A stretch of DNA of 64,000 bases from Eunapius fragilis (Eukaryota > Porifera > Demospongiae > Spongillida > Spongillidae): NCBI GenBank assembly GCA_963681505.1, contig OY811992.1, positions 2,977,072 through 3,041,071 of the forward strand, read 5' to 3'. Below, in pieces: positions 1 through 27,320 of the stretch. The translations under genes and the position numbers were made by a program. The notes beneath the pieces are model-generated. The model saw only the letters and a program-made list of their open reading frames with translations. It had not been told where the DNA came from and did no database searches. Each line of letters starts with the position of its first letter. Position 1 is the stretch's first letter.

Positions 1-420
1 AATATGCAGTGCGCGTTGGACAAAAACACATCATCACGCAATAATATAATCATTTTGTATGTTAGGCAAACGATCGTATATATATATATATTAAACCCGC
101 GGATGCACAAGATGCCGTTCCACAATAAAGGGCACACCTGACATTGTAAAATTTAGGCCAATATAAAATCACGTCAAATTCTCGATGCCCCTTTAAACGA
201 CAAAAAATATCTTCTACTATAACGTACTTGATCCCAGCAGTGGATACTTTTGTTCTACTGTGGTTGCAACAAACAAACGTTACGAATTTTGATGTCCGTT
301 TCGCACTTGTAGGCACGGGCGATTAACAGCAGGTCGAAACAAAAAATCGCCCAATTTCTACGGCTCACGTGACGCGTTGCCAATCCCTCTAAATATTATC
401 TCTGATCTAGCAGTCCGGTG

Positions 421-640
421 GAAATCGGAAGAACCTAAAGTAGTACAAACAGTAAGCAATTAGGTACTAGCTCCGTTAGGGTGTGCTCGGTGTGAGCATG
501 TGCAGGTGCGTGTGTATAAATGGTTTGCGTTGATAGGCCGAGTTGCACGCTAGCGTCGAATCCAGGCCGTTTGTATTCGTAGCGATAGCGTCACCTGTAT
601 GTCACGCTTTCTAGTGGCATATTTGTAAGGCATTTGCAAT
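421..640 (+). repeat. Diverged copy of the sequence at about 36167-36390
   Basis: This segment aligns by eye with 36167-36390. Shared landmarks are a run of AACCT-AAGTAG-ACAAACAGTAAGCA, then TTAGGTACTAGCTC, TGAGCATGTG, GCGTTGATAGG and a CTTTCTAG-GGCAT tail. Both copies are preceded by a CACGTG core and AT-rich sequence. The copies are well diverged, so this is an old dispersed repeat or an old duplication of a gene-upstream region. I cannot tell which from two copies. Confidence 0.5.
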
Positions 641-1446
641 CAAGACTATACCAAGATTTGTATCAGTCCATCTAAAAGCGAGTGTTGGCTACATTATCAC
701 ATATATATAGCCATATACGCTATATCAGATAGATATAAATTAAATATTGCAATTGGTATGTATAGTCTTAACTTGATACTCGACCTTCCTCCCGGCAAAA
801 CGCGAAGGTCGAGCTACGCCCAGCTACAATGGTTCCATTGCGGTTTTGGGCCTGCACGATGAATTCAAGTAAAATTAACGCAGTGCTAGTATTTGTCACT
901 TTCATTCGTCAGTGCGCGCGAATGAAAGCATACGAATGAGCGCAATAACTTGTAAATCAGTGAAAGCGTTGCGCTAATAACAACATATTTACTTAATGCA
1001 TTGATTTGAAGCGCTATAGTATTATATAGTCTTGTATGATGCAACAATTGCTCGGTGTTGTATGGTGATTATATTTCACCGCGACATTAGCGATATTTTA
1101 GCTGATGTCGAGTGGCAAATTAAGTTAACAATTTGTGGATCGTTCACTGTGGCAAAATGACGGGCTGGCTCGCGAACCGAAGATTTCCTTAACCGTCCTC
1201 GAATTGGAGGCCGGAAAGTTGTATTGCATGTGTATGGACCATCGCGAGTTGGCTGCACTGTTAGTGCATTTTAGTCCTGTTTCATGTATAATCAGTGTGG
1301 GCTGTGTATGCTATTCTAATGCATGGAATAAATTAGTGCCGTATATTACTCTGGCATGCAGAATAAGTCGCTTTTGATGCCCTTGCAATTGTGCACATGC
1401 ACGAAGAGGTTATAGTGCCTGATTACTGTGCTGTTAGACATTGCTT

Positions 1447-1516
1447 ACCATCAAGACCAGTACTACCTAATGGTGGCTCAGTCACCATCAAGGCCAGTAC
1501 TACCTAATGGTGGCTA
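1447..1516. repeat. Two-copy 37-bp tandem repeat
   Basis: The unit ACCATCAAG-CCAGTACTACC is present twice, beginning at 1447 and 1484, with one substitution in the shared core. It is too short to assign a function. Confidence 0.75.
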
Positions 1517-1905
1517 GTATAGTGGCATTTGAGTGTGGTGATGGCCAATATTATGGATAAGGAAAATTAAGGTTGTGCCACTGACCAATGACTGGTTAGA
1601 ATTCATGCTAGGAGCCAACTGGTACAGTTCTGAGACACCTATCCTGATGACAGAACACCTGCATGCCATCCTGTTTGTGTTTTTGTGTATACTGTACTAA
1701 CTTAGGGTGTAGATTTGCTTTTTGTATTAGCATTGTCCCAGTCATGCTTGGCTGGCCAATGTCAATATCCTTTCTCAGCCCAAAACTTCAGACTTGGTAT
1801 GTGAGTGAGCGACACACCTCAGACCAAGGTATGCATGGCTCCAGGTGCACTCTATAAGGAAATTCAATTGCTACGTTCAGCACAAAACATAATTCATATC
1901 CCCAC

Positions 1906-4171
1906 ATGAACCTTACACCTGAAGGTCCACATCCCCCCCCCCCATCAACACACATATATACTACAGCTGACAGCAGCTATATGGCCTCTCTTATTACTTC
2001 ACAACACATAGGAGTCCTGCAGTCCTTTCCAAAGGGATCAGCTGCAGGTCCATCAGGCCTCAGAATCCAGCACCTTCTAGATGCAGCAAGCATTCTTTTA
2101 CCAACTGCCATATGTTCCTCTCTTAGAGACTTAGTCAATCTCCTGTCATCTGAAGTACCCACCTCTGTCTCTACTTTTTTGGCTGGAGGCAGTTTGACTG
2201 CTCTGAACAAATCCAAACCTGGCTGTCTCCCTGATGTCAGACCTATTGCCGTTGGGAAAGCATTGAGGAGGCTAACTGGGCAGTGCTTGTGTTCCTTGAT
2301 AAAGTATAAAGGCCTCAGAATTTTTTCAACCTCTTCAGTTTGGAGTTGCTTGTGCTTCAGGCTCTGAGAAGGTTGTACATGGCCTCAGGGCATGCATGGA
2401 TAAGCACTGGGAAGATGATGACTTTGCAGTAGTAAAGGTGGACATGCACAATGCTTTTAATTTGGTCTCCAGACAGGCCATTCTAGGTGAATGCACTCTC
2501 CATTTCCCTGAGCGTTTACCTTGGGCCACATGGTGCTATGCTGCTCATCCCCTTGCTGTGGCACCCCATGGGTCACATCTTCTCAGAAACAGGTGTCCAA
2601 CAAGGTGACCCCCTGGGCCCCCTGCTCTTTGCACTTGTTCTACAGAATATATATATTATAAATGCCATTGATGCTGATGATGACTGTATCCACATCCTCT
2701 ATCAAGCCTGGTACCTCGACGATGGAACCTTAGCCGGCATGAAATTTGCTATCCTTCGTGCTCTTTCTCTGTTGGATTCTATTGGTCCATTCCTTGGCAT
2801 TTTTATTAATATGTGTCCAAATGTGCATTGTTTTGTAAAGGTGACACCAGTGAGTGTCCTCCATCTATACATATACCTCACCTTGACTTACTTGGAGCTC
2901 CTATAGGGGGACTACCATTTCTGTGGAAAGTATGCAGCATCAAAGCGTTCAGAGGCCTTGAACTTGTTATCCAAGCTGGTAGAAGTAGGGGCCTCGGACC
3001 CTCAGATTGCCTTGCTTCGTTTGTGTGGGAGCTACTGTAAATTGGCTAGAGCTACCCCGCCAAGTTTAGTCTCAGAGGCACTTCAGCTGTTTGATTTTGA
3101 GGCTAGGCAGTGCTTCGCACAGAGTATAGCTGTAGAAGTTACAGATCGTGCATGGCAGCAGGCCCAACTGAATCTAAGTCACGGAGGTCTTGGGCTTCGC
3201 TCAGTTTCCCACCACTCCTCAGCTGCCTATATTGCCACCCTTTGTGCTTCTGGCTTTGGTGAGGCACAGGATCCACACCTATCACGGTTGATCTCTTCAA
3301 CATGTCTCGCCGTAAACTGAGGTAATCTCTGTAGATACTATTACTGCCTCACCCATCCACCAAAGGGTACTGTCAAAGAAACTAGAGGACCACCATTTCT
3401 CTTCTTGTTGGAAGCATCATCACCTGCCGACAAGGCTCGGCGCTCTCTGTGTCAACACCTCATGCTGCATCCTGGCTACTGGTCACACCTCCTCCTGGCC
3501 TGCATCTTGAACCTAATGAGCAGCAAATTTCCATCCAATGGTGGCTAGAGATAAACACAGCTAGAGGCTCCTCGTGCTCTCTGTGCCCTGCCTTAGCTCT
3601 TGACTGCCTTGGCAACCACACTACTACCTGTAAACAGGGTGGTGATGTCATTCATTACCTGCCACAACCATCTGCGTAACATGATTGTTGAGTTTTGTCA
3701 TCGTACCCATCTTGGGGTGAGAGTAAAGTTGGGCAGTCCAGACTTAAGCCGTACCCGGCCAGCGGATGTACTTGTCCTCAATTGGGAGAGAGGGAAACAT
3801 GCTGCCCTTGACATCACGGTGACCTCTCCGTTAATCCCTTCTATCTTAACAGCAGCAAGCTTGTCTGAAGGGGCTGCAGTGGAGGAGGCGGAGGCCAGGA
3901 AGCATAGAACAAATGACCCCAAGTGTTCAGAGCTGGGTTGGGTGTGTATCCCACTTGCGGTAGAGACTTATGGAAATTGGGGGAGGGAAGCCCAATCTAC
4001 TTTCTCTATCGCCTAGCTTCTCACCTGGCCATCATTCACAAAGGTAAGGTGCTCACAGAGCTATACAGCAGGCAGAACTTTACCCTGGTTCGGGCTGTGG
4101 CTAGAGCCTTACCGGCAAGATGTGCTCCCTCTCTTGGCCTCCAGGATATCCTTCGAATTTTTTCTATGTAA
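1906..4171 (+). pseudogene. Decayed non-LTR retrotransposon, RT plus restriction-like endonuclease type
   Basis: Several + strand frames, each broken by frameshifts, make up one reverse transcriptase in order. A fingers segment with GPSGLRIQHLLDAA lies near 2060-2100. A palm segment with VKVDMHNAFN (about 2430-2465) contributes one catalytic aspartate. QQGDPLGPLLFALVL (about 2597-2645) is the usual motif before the active site, and YLDDG (about 2711-2725) is the catalytic box. The C-terminal part has a CxxC...H...C knuckle (about 3578-3640). It is followed by RPADV and a downstream ALDITV (about 3760-3820), which resembles the PD...D core of the restriction-like endonuclease in R2-type elements. 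At least five frame changes (near 2320, 2595, 2800, 2880 and 3640) make it non-functional. Assignment to the RLE class is by motif pattern; the exact clade is uncertain. Confidence 0.75.
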
Positions 4172-4228
4172 TATGTTACATTGTATATATAAATACATGA
4201 ATGAGAACAATATATAACACATACATTT

Positions 4229-4261
4229 CCCCCCCCCTCCCCCCCCCCCCCCCCCCCCCCC
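4229..4261 (+). repeat. Poly-C tract after the retrotransposon
   Basis: A nearly pure C run with one TCC interruption follows the 3' end of the decayed element. Such tracts recur through the window, often at the edges or inside transposons. Their lengths are prone to sequencing error. Confidence 0.85.
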
Positions 4262-4419
4262 GTAATGTGTTTATTTCCTTATTAGCCTTTCATTTGTCAT
4301 TAAATACCTTATTTTATGAGTAGAGCTAGCAATTTTAATTCAGAATTATTAGCCATTAAAACTATTCAATTCCATAATTATGGACCCCATTTTGTAGTAG
4401 GTTATAGTTTTATAATGTT

Positions 4420-5775
4420 AGGCCTGGAACGTTCAATGGGAAAATGGGTCTTGTGGCTGTATAAAACAAATCGATATATCTTCCGAAATGGTATCGGACC
4501 TTGTAACGTTGGACAGCGCATGAGTATGGATTTTCACATATAGTAATGGTGCGATATATGTTATGTAAAAAATTAGGAACTCGATTGCGTTAATCCGTAT
4601 TGGTTCAAAACTGCCACATCTCCAGGTAAGGGTGTCCAAATCGGTTCAAATTCGATACCTACGTAGAAAGTTCGATTCCACTCAATGTATGGAACCTCTT
4701 CTAAAATATAGAATGGCGTGAAAAGACCAGGAAAATTGCTCTGATTTTGATCCTATTGATTTGACTTTTCGTTAATTCCGTTACGGCGATGCAACTGTCC
4801 AAAGTACATGTAATTGCATATTTCCCGGTCGTTTCGCGCCATTTACCTATTACGACTGGCTTTGAGGACATGAATATTCCTGTTAAATAACTGTGCCTCC
4901 ACGCAAATGTCACCGCCCATCTATAACAAGTACGCCACTTGCAAACGTCTGGTTCTGTTCCCCTTCTTGGCTCCTTCAACATAGCGAATAGAATCTAAAG
5001 ATTCGTACTACAGCTGCCATCAGCATAATACGGTAGTAGGCCTACTAAATTTAATACGCGTACGCAGAAATCTAGCGTGTTGGTTCACTCAAACTGCTTG
5101 AGTTCTAATCCTTGCCCATTTATGCGTGAACAGCGCTATATTATATAGCAGCAGAGATATAATCTCTGATAGCAGCGTGAAAGTGCACGGTGTCTAGTTT
5201 ATACCACAGGGCTAAAACGCAGCCCTTCCTTTTTGATGTCACATATATATCAAACCCTTTGTAACTATACATACATGCAGTACTCTCATTGGCCAACTGA
5301 AAACCTCTTTCTAATTTATCTTCATTGGTAAACCAATTATATTTGGTTCTACAAACTTAAATCCATAGGCATAGTTATTTAATTGGAAGTATTGCATACT
5401 CATGTCCTCGAAGCCAGTCGCAATAGGTAAATGGCGCGAAACGACCGGAAAATATGCAATTACTTAGCACAGTTGTATTCCTGTAGCGGATAAAGTAAAA
5501 AGAATAGAGCAAATCAATAGGGACAAAACCCTTCTACGTATAGTAACGAATTTGAACTGATCTGGACGCTCCTACCGATGTGGACGTTTTGAACCCTATG
5601 GGGTATCGGACCTTGTAACGTCGGTACTCCGCATGAGTAAGACACCAAAATGGATTTTAGTAATGTTGTGTTATAAAAATAGGAACCCGATAGCGTTAAT
5701 ATTCCGGAAGATATATCTATTTGCTCTACATATAAAATCCACAATACCCATTATCCCATATAACGTTCCAGACCT
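4420..5775. mobile_element. 1.36-kb terminal-inverted-repeat (foldback) element upstream of the receptor gene
   Basis: The left end reads AGGCCTGGAACGTT and the right end is its near reverse complement AACGTTCCAGACCT. The inverted match continues inward for about 90 bases, including a shared GATATATCTTCCG. A second inverted pair lies inside: 4815-4875 and 5399-5458 share GGTCGTTTCGCGCCATTTACC with its complement. Parts are also repeated directly (4490-4595 against 5606-5700, sharing ATCGGACCTTGTAACGT). No transposase frame is visible, so it is non-autonomous. Its right end lies about 150 bases before the first receptor exon, so it may supply promoter sequence. I see no clear target-site duplication. 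Confidence 0.65.
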
Positions 5776-5930
5776 GTGCATGTATGAGTGTGATGTATGC
5801 ATGTATGTGCATTCAGTCAGTAGTTGTGATACATGTCAGTTGAGCCTGGCATTAAGCATTGCATGATGAGGTGTGTGGTATCTTTAGTGATATCTCTACA
5901 TGCTTGACTGTTGTATGCAGCTCTATAACA

Positions 5931-23379
<17,449 letters not shown>

Positions 23380-23633
23380 AAGTATGCAAAGGACAACTAA
23401 ATAGTTTGCTTGATGTATGGAAGGTTGACTGTAAATTAAAATTAACGCAGTTGCATTTGTTTATGCAGGCTACTATACATTTTCAACTACACAAAACTAT
23501 TGCAAACTGCGCAACCTGGCGCACACAACAAATGTTAGAGTATGCTGCATATCACGGTGATGCCCCTTTTCCTAGCGAGGAACAAAACTGGGAAACAAAA
23601 CGGGAAAATAAACAACCCATGCGTAGGGAATAC
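23380..23633 (+). other. 3' UTR and downstream of the receptor gene
   Basis: This stretch follows the receptor stop. An AATAAA lies at about 23606-23611 and is the nearest candidate polyadenylation signal. Short open frames here have no signature. Confidence 0.5.
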
Positions 23634-24670
23634 TAGCCTCGTTCCTAGGCCCAATTTTTATATTAAAAGTTAGCTGGACAAAAAATAGGGTCTGGTAGTG
23701 ATGGACAAGGTCTTTGTGCACATGTGCTTACCATTCACCAGAAACTGCAGGTGATTTATGTTTGTTGTAATTTGGTTTGTGAACCTTTCTGTATACTAGT
23801 CTGGTCAGCATATGTGTAAGTTAAGTGGTAATCAACTTGAGCTATCGACACTACCATCTCTAAAGGCTTAACCTAACTAGGTCCAGCTCAAACAAGGTAT
23901 GCGCCTGTGGTAAGCCATGTTCGAGTAAGGAGGGATGGTAACAGCGGTGTAGGAAGGTACACTCATGAATGACCATATGAGACACTATAGACACAGCCTC
24001 CTGTCTGAGATGAAGATTGGCAAAAAAAGCTCTACAAATGGACTTCATGTTGCTGCCAGCCAATGCCTTTACAATCGTTTTGTATTCACGACTCACAACT
24101 ATGTCACATCAGCACCCATTTCTAGGTGAATACACAGAAAGCTGTACACATTGTGCACTATTAGCATTAAGAACATTATATAGTTTATAAAATATTTACC
24201 TTAACTGATGTAGGAGCAGCCATTGCATCTTGAATTGTGTTATCACATGGGTCCAACACTATTCAGCTTGCTGCCGCATGTAAATTTAGTTATGTAGATC
24301 ATTTAATGCATACAGCGTACCTTCAACAGGATTCTGAGATGCATTATCACATCTAGCTCTTGGTCTCCTGCACCATCTATAGTACCTGGCCCCTGATCAT
24401 TGCTAATGTCACTCAGAGGCTCAGTGCAATTATTAGTCTGTGCTGTGTAGATCAAGTGTGATACCTTTTGTTTTAAATGTCCCTTACAGTTATGGCAATC
24501 AGGATAAGGATAAGTAAGCCTTCTTCCAGGGCACTCAGAGATGGAAAGGTTCACAAACCAAATTACAATGGTACACAATTCATCAGTTTCTGGTGAATGG
24601 CTAGCGCATGCGCACAAAGACCTTGTCCCTTGCCCTCCGCTAACTTTAATATGGCCTGGGGACAAGGCTA
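23634..24670. mobile_element. Foldback element of about 1.04 kb with long inverted repeats
   Basis: The left end TAGCCTCGTTCCTAGGCC is matched by the complement of the right end (TAGCCTTGTCCCCAGGCC). The inverted similarity extends about 150 bases inward with small indels: GGACAAGGTCTTTGTGC, CATTCACCAGAAACTG and AATTTGGTTTGTGAACCTTTC. The middle has - strand open frames (24303-24677 and 23860-24096) with plausible splice sites but no recognised family, including a CxxC pair in YPDCHNCKGHLK. It may be a non-autonomous transposon or one carrying a captured gene fragment. No target-site duplication is obvious. Confidence 0.6.
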
Positions 24671-25412
24671 AGGGCATATAGTATTGCAGAAAGAATGTAT
24701 CGTAAGTCCCCCCCCCCTACAAAAATTGCTCGCATTTAAATTCGCCATAACTTTTTTCATAATCATGTATGCGAACCATTTTACTTCCTGACGCACTAAA
24801 ATGATAACATGTCAAGTCCGCTGAAGTATAAACTCTTTTACTTACATGAAAGATTCCGGACTATCTCATTCAATTCTTTGCACATTTATTAATATGGAAG
24901 TGTCAAAATCACCCTGATGATACTTTCCTGGACAAGCAAAAGAAAAGTAGCGGTCACATTGAAATGTATGGTAATTATAAATTCAGTGCCTAATAACGTT
25001 AATGATGGATAGTCCAATTCAGGATGCGTTTAAGGAGAATCTCTTTGGAGTTCACGGAAAATGAAAACTTGAACAACTATCCAGAAGGGTGATTTTGCTG
25101 GACACCGTCCCATATGCATATCATGCAATGATGCATCAGTGGTATGTATACTGTAAACAGCGAACTGCTGATGCCCCTGCAACATGTGCAGTACATTACT
25201 GTCTCCTGTAACTGAAAACTGCATCAAATGGGTGGAGGAGGAGGTAAGTGGCTTTACTTATAGCCACAGTGCCCAAGTTGCACAGTACAATACTTTAGCA
25301 GTCTGTGACTGTACCCCGCAAAAACTGCCACAAACCTCTCTGGCACCCCAGCTAGCCAAACTATTTCTCTGCCTCTGGCAAGGGGCACAAGTGATGATGC
25401 CCTCCCTCTCAC
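24671..25412. other. No gene recognised
   Basis: This stretch is AT-rich between the foldback element and the zinc-finger exon. It contains a 10-base C run at about 24708. I looked on the - strand for the continuation expected after the zinc-finger exon (a GSGPC-FCG-like segment) and did not find it. Confidence 0.5.
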
Positions 25413-25643
25413 CTGCGTGCAGACAATCCTCCCACATGCCTTGCAGTTATTGATGAGCACGTGCTTCTGGGCCAGACACTGACAGGTGTGCCTCCCTGGT
25501 GGCAGGACTGTAAGTCGTGACTGTCCCTCCGCACTCAGGAGTAGAGCGTACTTCTGTTGTTGAGACATTGCTCCACCAGAAGATTCGCTTGTGTCAAGTG
25601 TGCGGTTGGGCAGATGTTGAGAATCCCCGGAGGGCTTGCCATC
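25413..25643 (-). pseudogene. Isolated ASC-1/TRIP4-like zinc-finger exon
   Basis: One - strand exon has a clean acceptor (polypyrimidine run then CAG, just above 25643) and a donor GTGAGA below 25413. It encodes about 77 residues: LSAEGQSRLTVLPPGRHTC, QKHVLINNCKACGRIVC. This closely follows the C2HC5 zinc finger of activating signal cointegrator 1 (TRIP4), including EGQ-RL-VL-PGRH-C-C and the QKH-LINNC-CGRIVC core. Neither the upstream PWI-like N-terminus nor the downstream GSGPC and ASCH parts are visible nearby. It is either a fragment of a gene with very distant exons or a dead duplicate; I call it a partial gene. Confidence 0.6.
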
Positions 25644-25739
25644 CTGGGAGGGGGGGGGGGGGGGAATGTCCGTGTGAGTGTATGCATGTGTGTATGTGCA
25701 TGTGCATGTGGTAGACATAATACATGCAATGTACAGTAT

Positions 25740-25741
<2 letters not shown>

Positions 25742-25770
<29 letters not shown>
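25742..25770. repeat. AC microsatellite
   Basis: A run of about 14 CA units directly downstream of a poly-G run (about 25650-25664) and GT-rich sequence. Length is likely polymorphic. Confidence 0.9.
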
Positions 25771-25776
<6 letters not shown>

Positions 25777-25983
25777 GGTTCTTTAAAACAGGAGCGCTAC
25801 ATATGTACATCTGAGGACTTTTGCCTCTTAGAGTCCGGGAGAACTGCAGTGGTAATGTAATACGAACAAAGGAACAATACTTCATACACTTCTAAATATG
25901 GTCACTCAAAGATTGCTGAATCAAGGTGTACTTTAGTTTCCCATCCAACTACCTAAAAACGGAATGTGGTCAGTGCACATATA

Positions 25984-26120
25984 TTAATTAGGATCTAATT
26001 CATACTTAGCAAAAACTTGCTTCTGCCTCTGATCCCTGTCCTTGATGAAGCTTCTTATTGCGTCAACTTGAAGATGTTCAAGATCACACACTGCTGTTAT
26101 GTGATAGAAATAATGCTGAT
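25984..26120 (-). CDS. Possible terminal exon of an unknown gene
   Basis: On the - strand an acceptor-like CAG near 26090 is followed by CDLEHLQVDAIRSFIKDRDQ and a charged stretch ending YELDPN and a stop at 25984. The charged helical composition and clean stop look coding. I see no upstream exon partner and no family resemblance. Confidence 0.25.
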
Positions 26121-26399
26121 CTTGTGGTGATTTTACTGGTGGTGCCTTATAATGATGGTGTTCATGCATATGGGAATAATGGTAATGGCGGCGCTATTGG
26201 CGTGAAGCGGCCAAGTGTTGTGGTCAAACAGCAGAATTCAGCACAGAAAAAGCGCACCAGTACACACAATAAGAGACTAACTAAATAAGTAGACAAAATA
26301 TAAAGGGTCAAAGGGTCGACTATAGGATGCGCATCTCCGTATGCCTGGAGATGTGCAGCTGCATATGCCATCATTACAGATGAGGAGAACAAGGATAGG

Positions 26400-27060
26400 A
26401 GAGATGGTGTTGCTAAGGATTAGCTATAAATTACAACGAAGATAGATGGAGCCATATAATGTGTACGAAGCGTTAGGCCAAGGATTAAATCAAAAGGAAA
26501 GTGCTCAAAACTGCGGCAAACATGTTGTTTGACAAAGTTAAATGATCCCACCTACTCCTGCGAGACCATATACATCTCATTTTCATTTACTTTTTATATT
26601 ATAGTCATTGTATTACGTGCCTGCAGCTGCTAATTTAATTAATTTGATACAATTGATGACAGTAAACCTTTAACAAAGCAATCTATTGAACAGAAACAAT
26701 TATGCAAATATAATACAATACATATAATATATATTACTTTGTTGGTATGAATTTTGCTTTTCATTCAGCACCCCTTCAGATCAGCCATCTCGATATGCGG
26801 TTTCTTAACCAGTACTCTTGTCCTAGTTCCACCAGAAACTTGCTGCACATTTACTGGAGGCTTGCATTACTTTATTTCCATCCTCCGAATTGTGTTATCA
26901 GCATGCACTTATATACATGCATGCAGAGATCAAACTGGTGGTACCATGCACTCTACAAGCCTCCCGACGAAGAGGATTTTGGATGCTATTCAACTATAGC
27001 TTTATACTACAAGAATGCCCACCACTCCATGAACGCATGCCTATAATATATGTGCAAGTT
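26400..27060. other. No gene recognised
   Basis: AT-rich sequence with overlapping short frames on the + strand and none with a signature. Confidence 0.4.
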
Positions 27061-27114
27061 TAAATGCACCTGACCGTTGATATTCCTTAAAGGAGAAGAG
27101 GCGGTATAAAAGGG

Positions 27115-27122
27115 CGTAGACT
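27115..27122 (+). promoter_or_regulatory. Candidate TATA box
   Basis: TATAAAAG lies about 200 bases before the start codon at 27321. A small upstream open frame (ATGGCG at 27164, 24 codons plus stop at 27236-27238) lies between them and could lower translation of the main frame. Confidence 0.45.
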
Positions 27123-27320
27123 GCTCAATTTTTGACCGGCCAGCCGGTTTTAAGCGGCCAAATATGGCGTCCTGTGAGAACCATATACGGGTCCTGCTAC
27201 ACAGTGACACGTCTACTAATACACACACAGTCCAGTAAAACTAATCGTTAGGCTCATAACTCGAACGCTTCCTTTGTACTATTAATGTAATTACCGGGCA
27301 CGTGAAGATAACTGGTAAAT

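Larger units (their letters stand above)
1..1902. other. Intergenic, no gene recognised
   Basis: I see no coding exon, RNA gene or intact element in this stretch. Open frames are short (60 to 84 codons), overlap on both strands and lack family signatures. It contains a dispersed repeat copy near 421-640 and a short tandem duplication at 1447-1516, listed separately. An AT-rich TATATA run lies at about 79-91. Confidence 0.6.

Noticed and set aside
1977..2216. - strand frames within the decayed retrotransposon
   Set aside because: The + strand carries ordered reverse transcriptase motifs, so these are shadows.
4600..4700. tRNA-like B-box words (GGTTCAAATTC, GTTCGATTCC)
   Set aside because: No matching A box, acceptor stem or anticodon arm can be drawn around them.
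25254..25885. A 170- to 210-codon - strand protein across the zinc-finger exon
   Set aside because: Only 25413-25643 looks coding. The N-terminal part translates a CA/GT repeat and a poly-C acceptor tract, and the C-terminal part reads through a good donor into intron.
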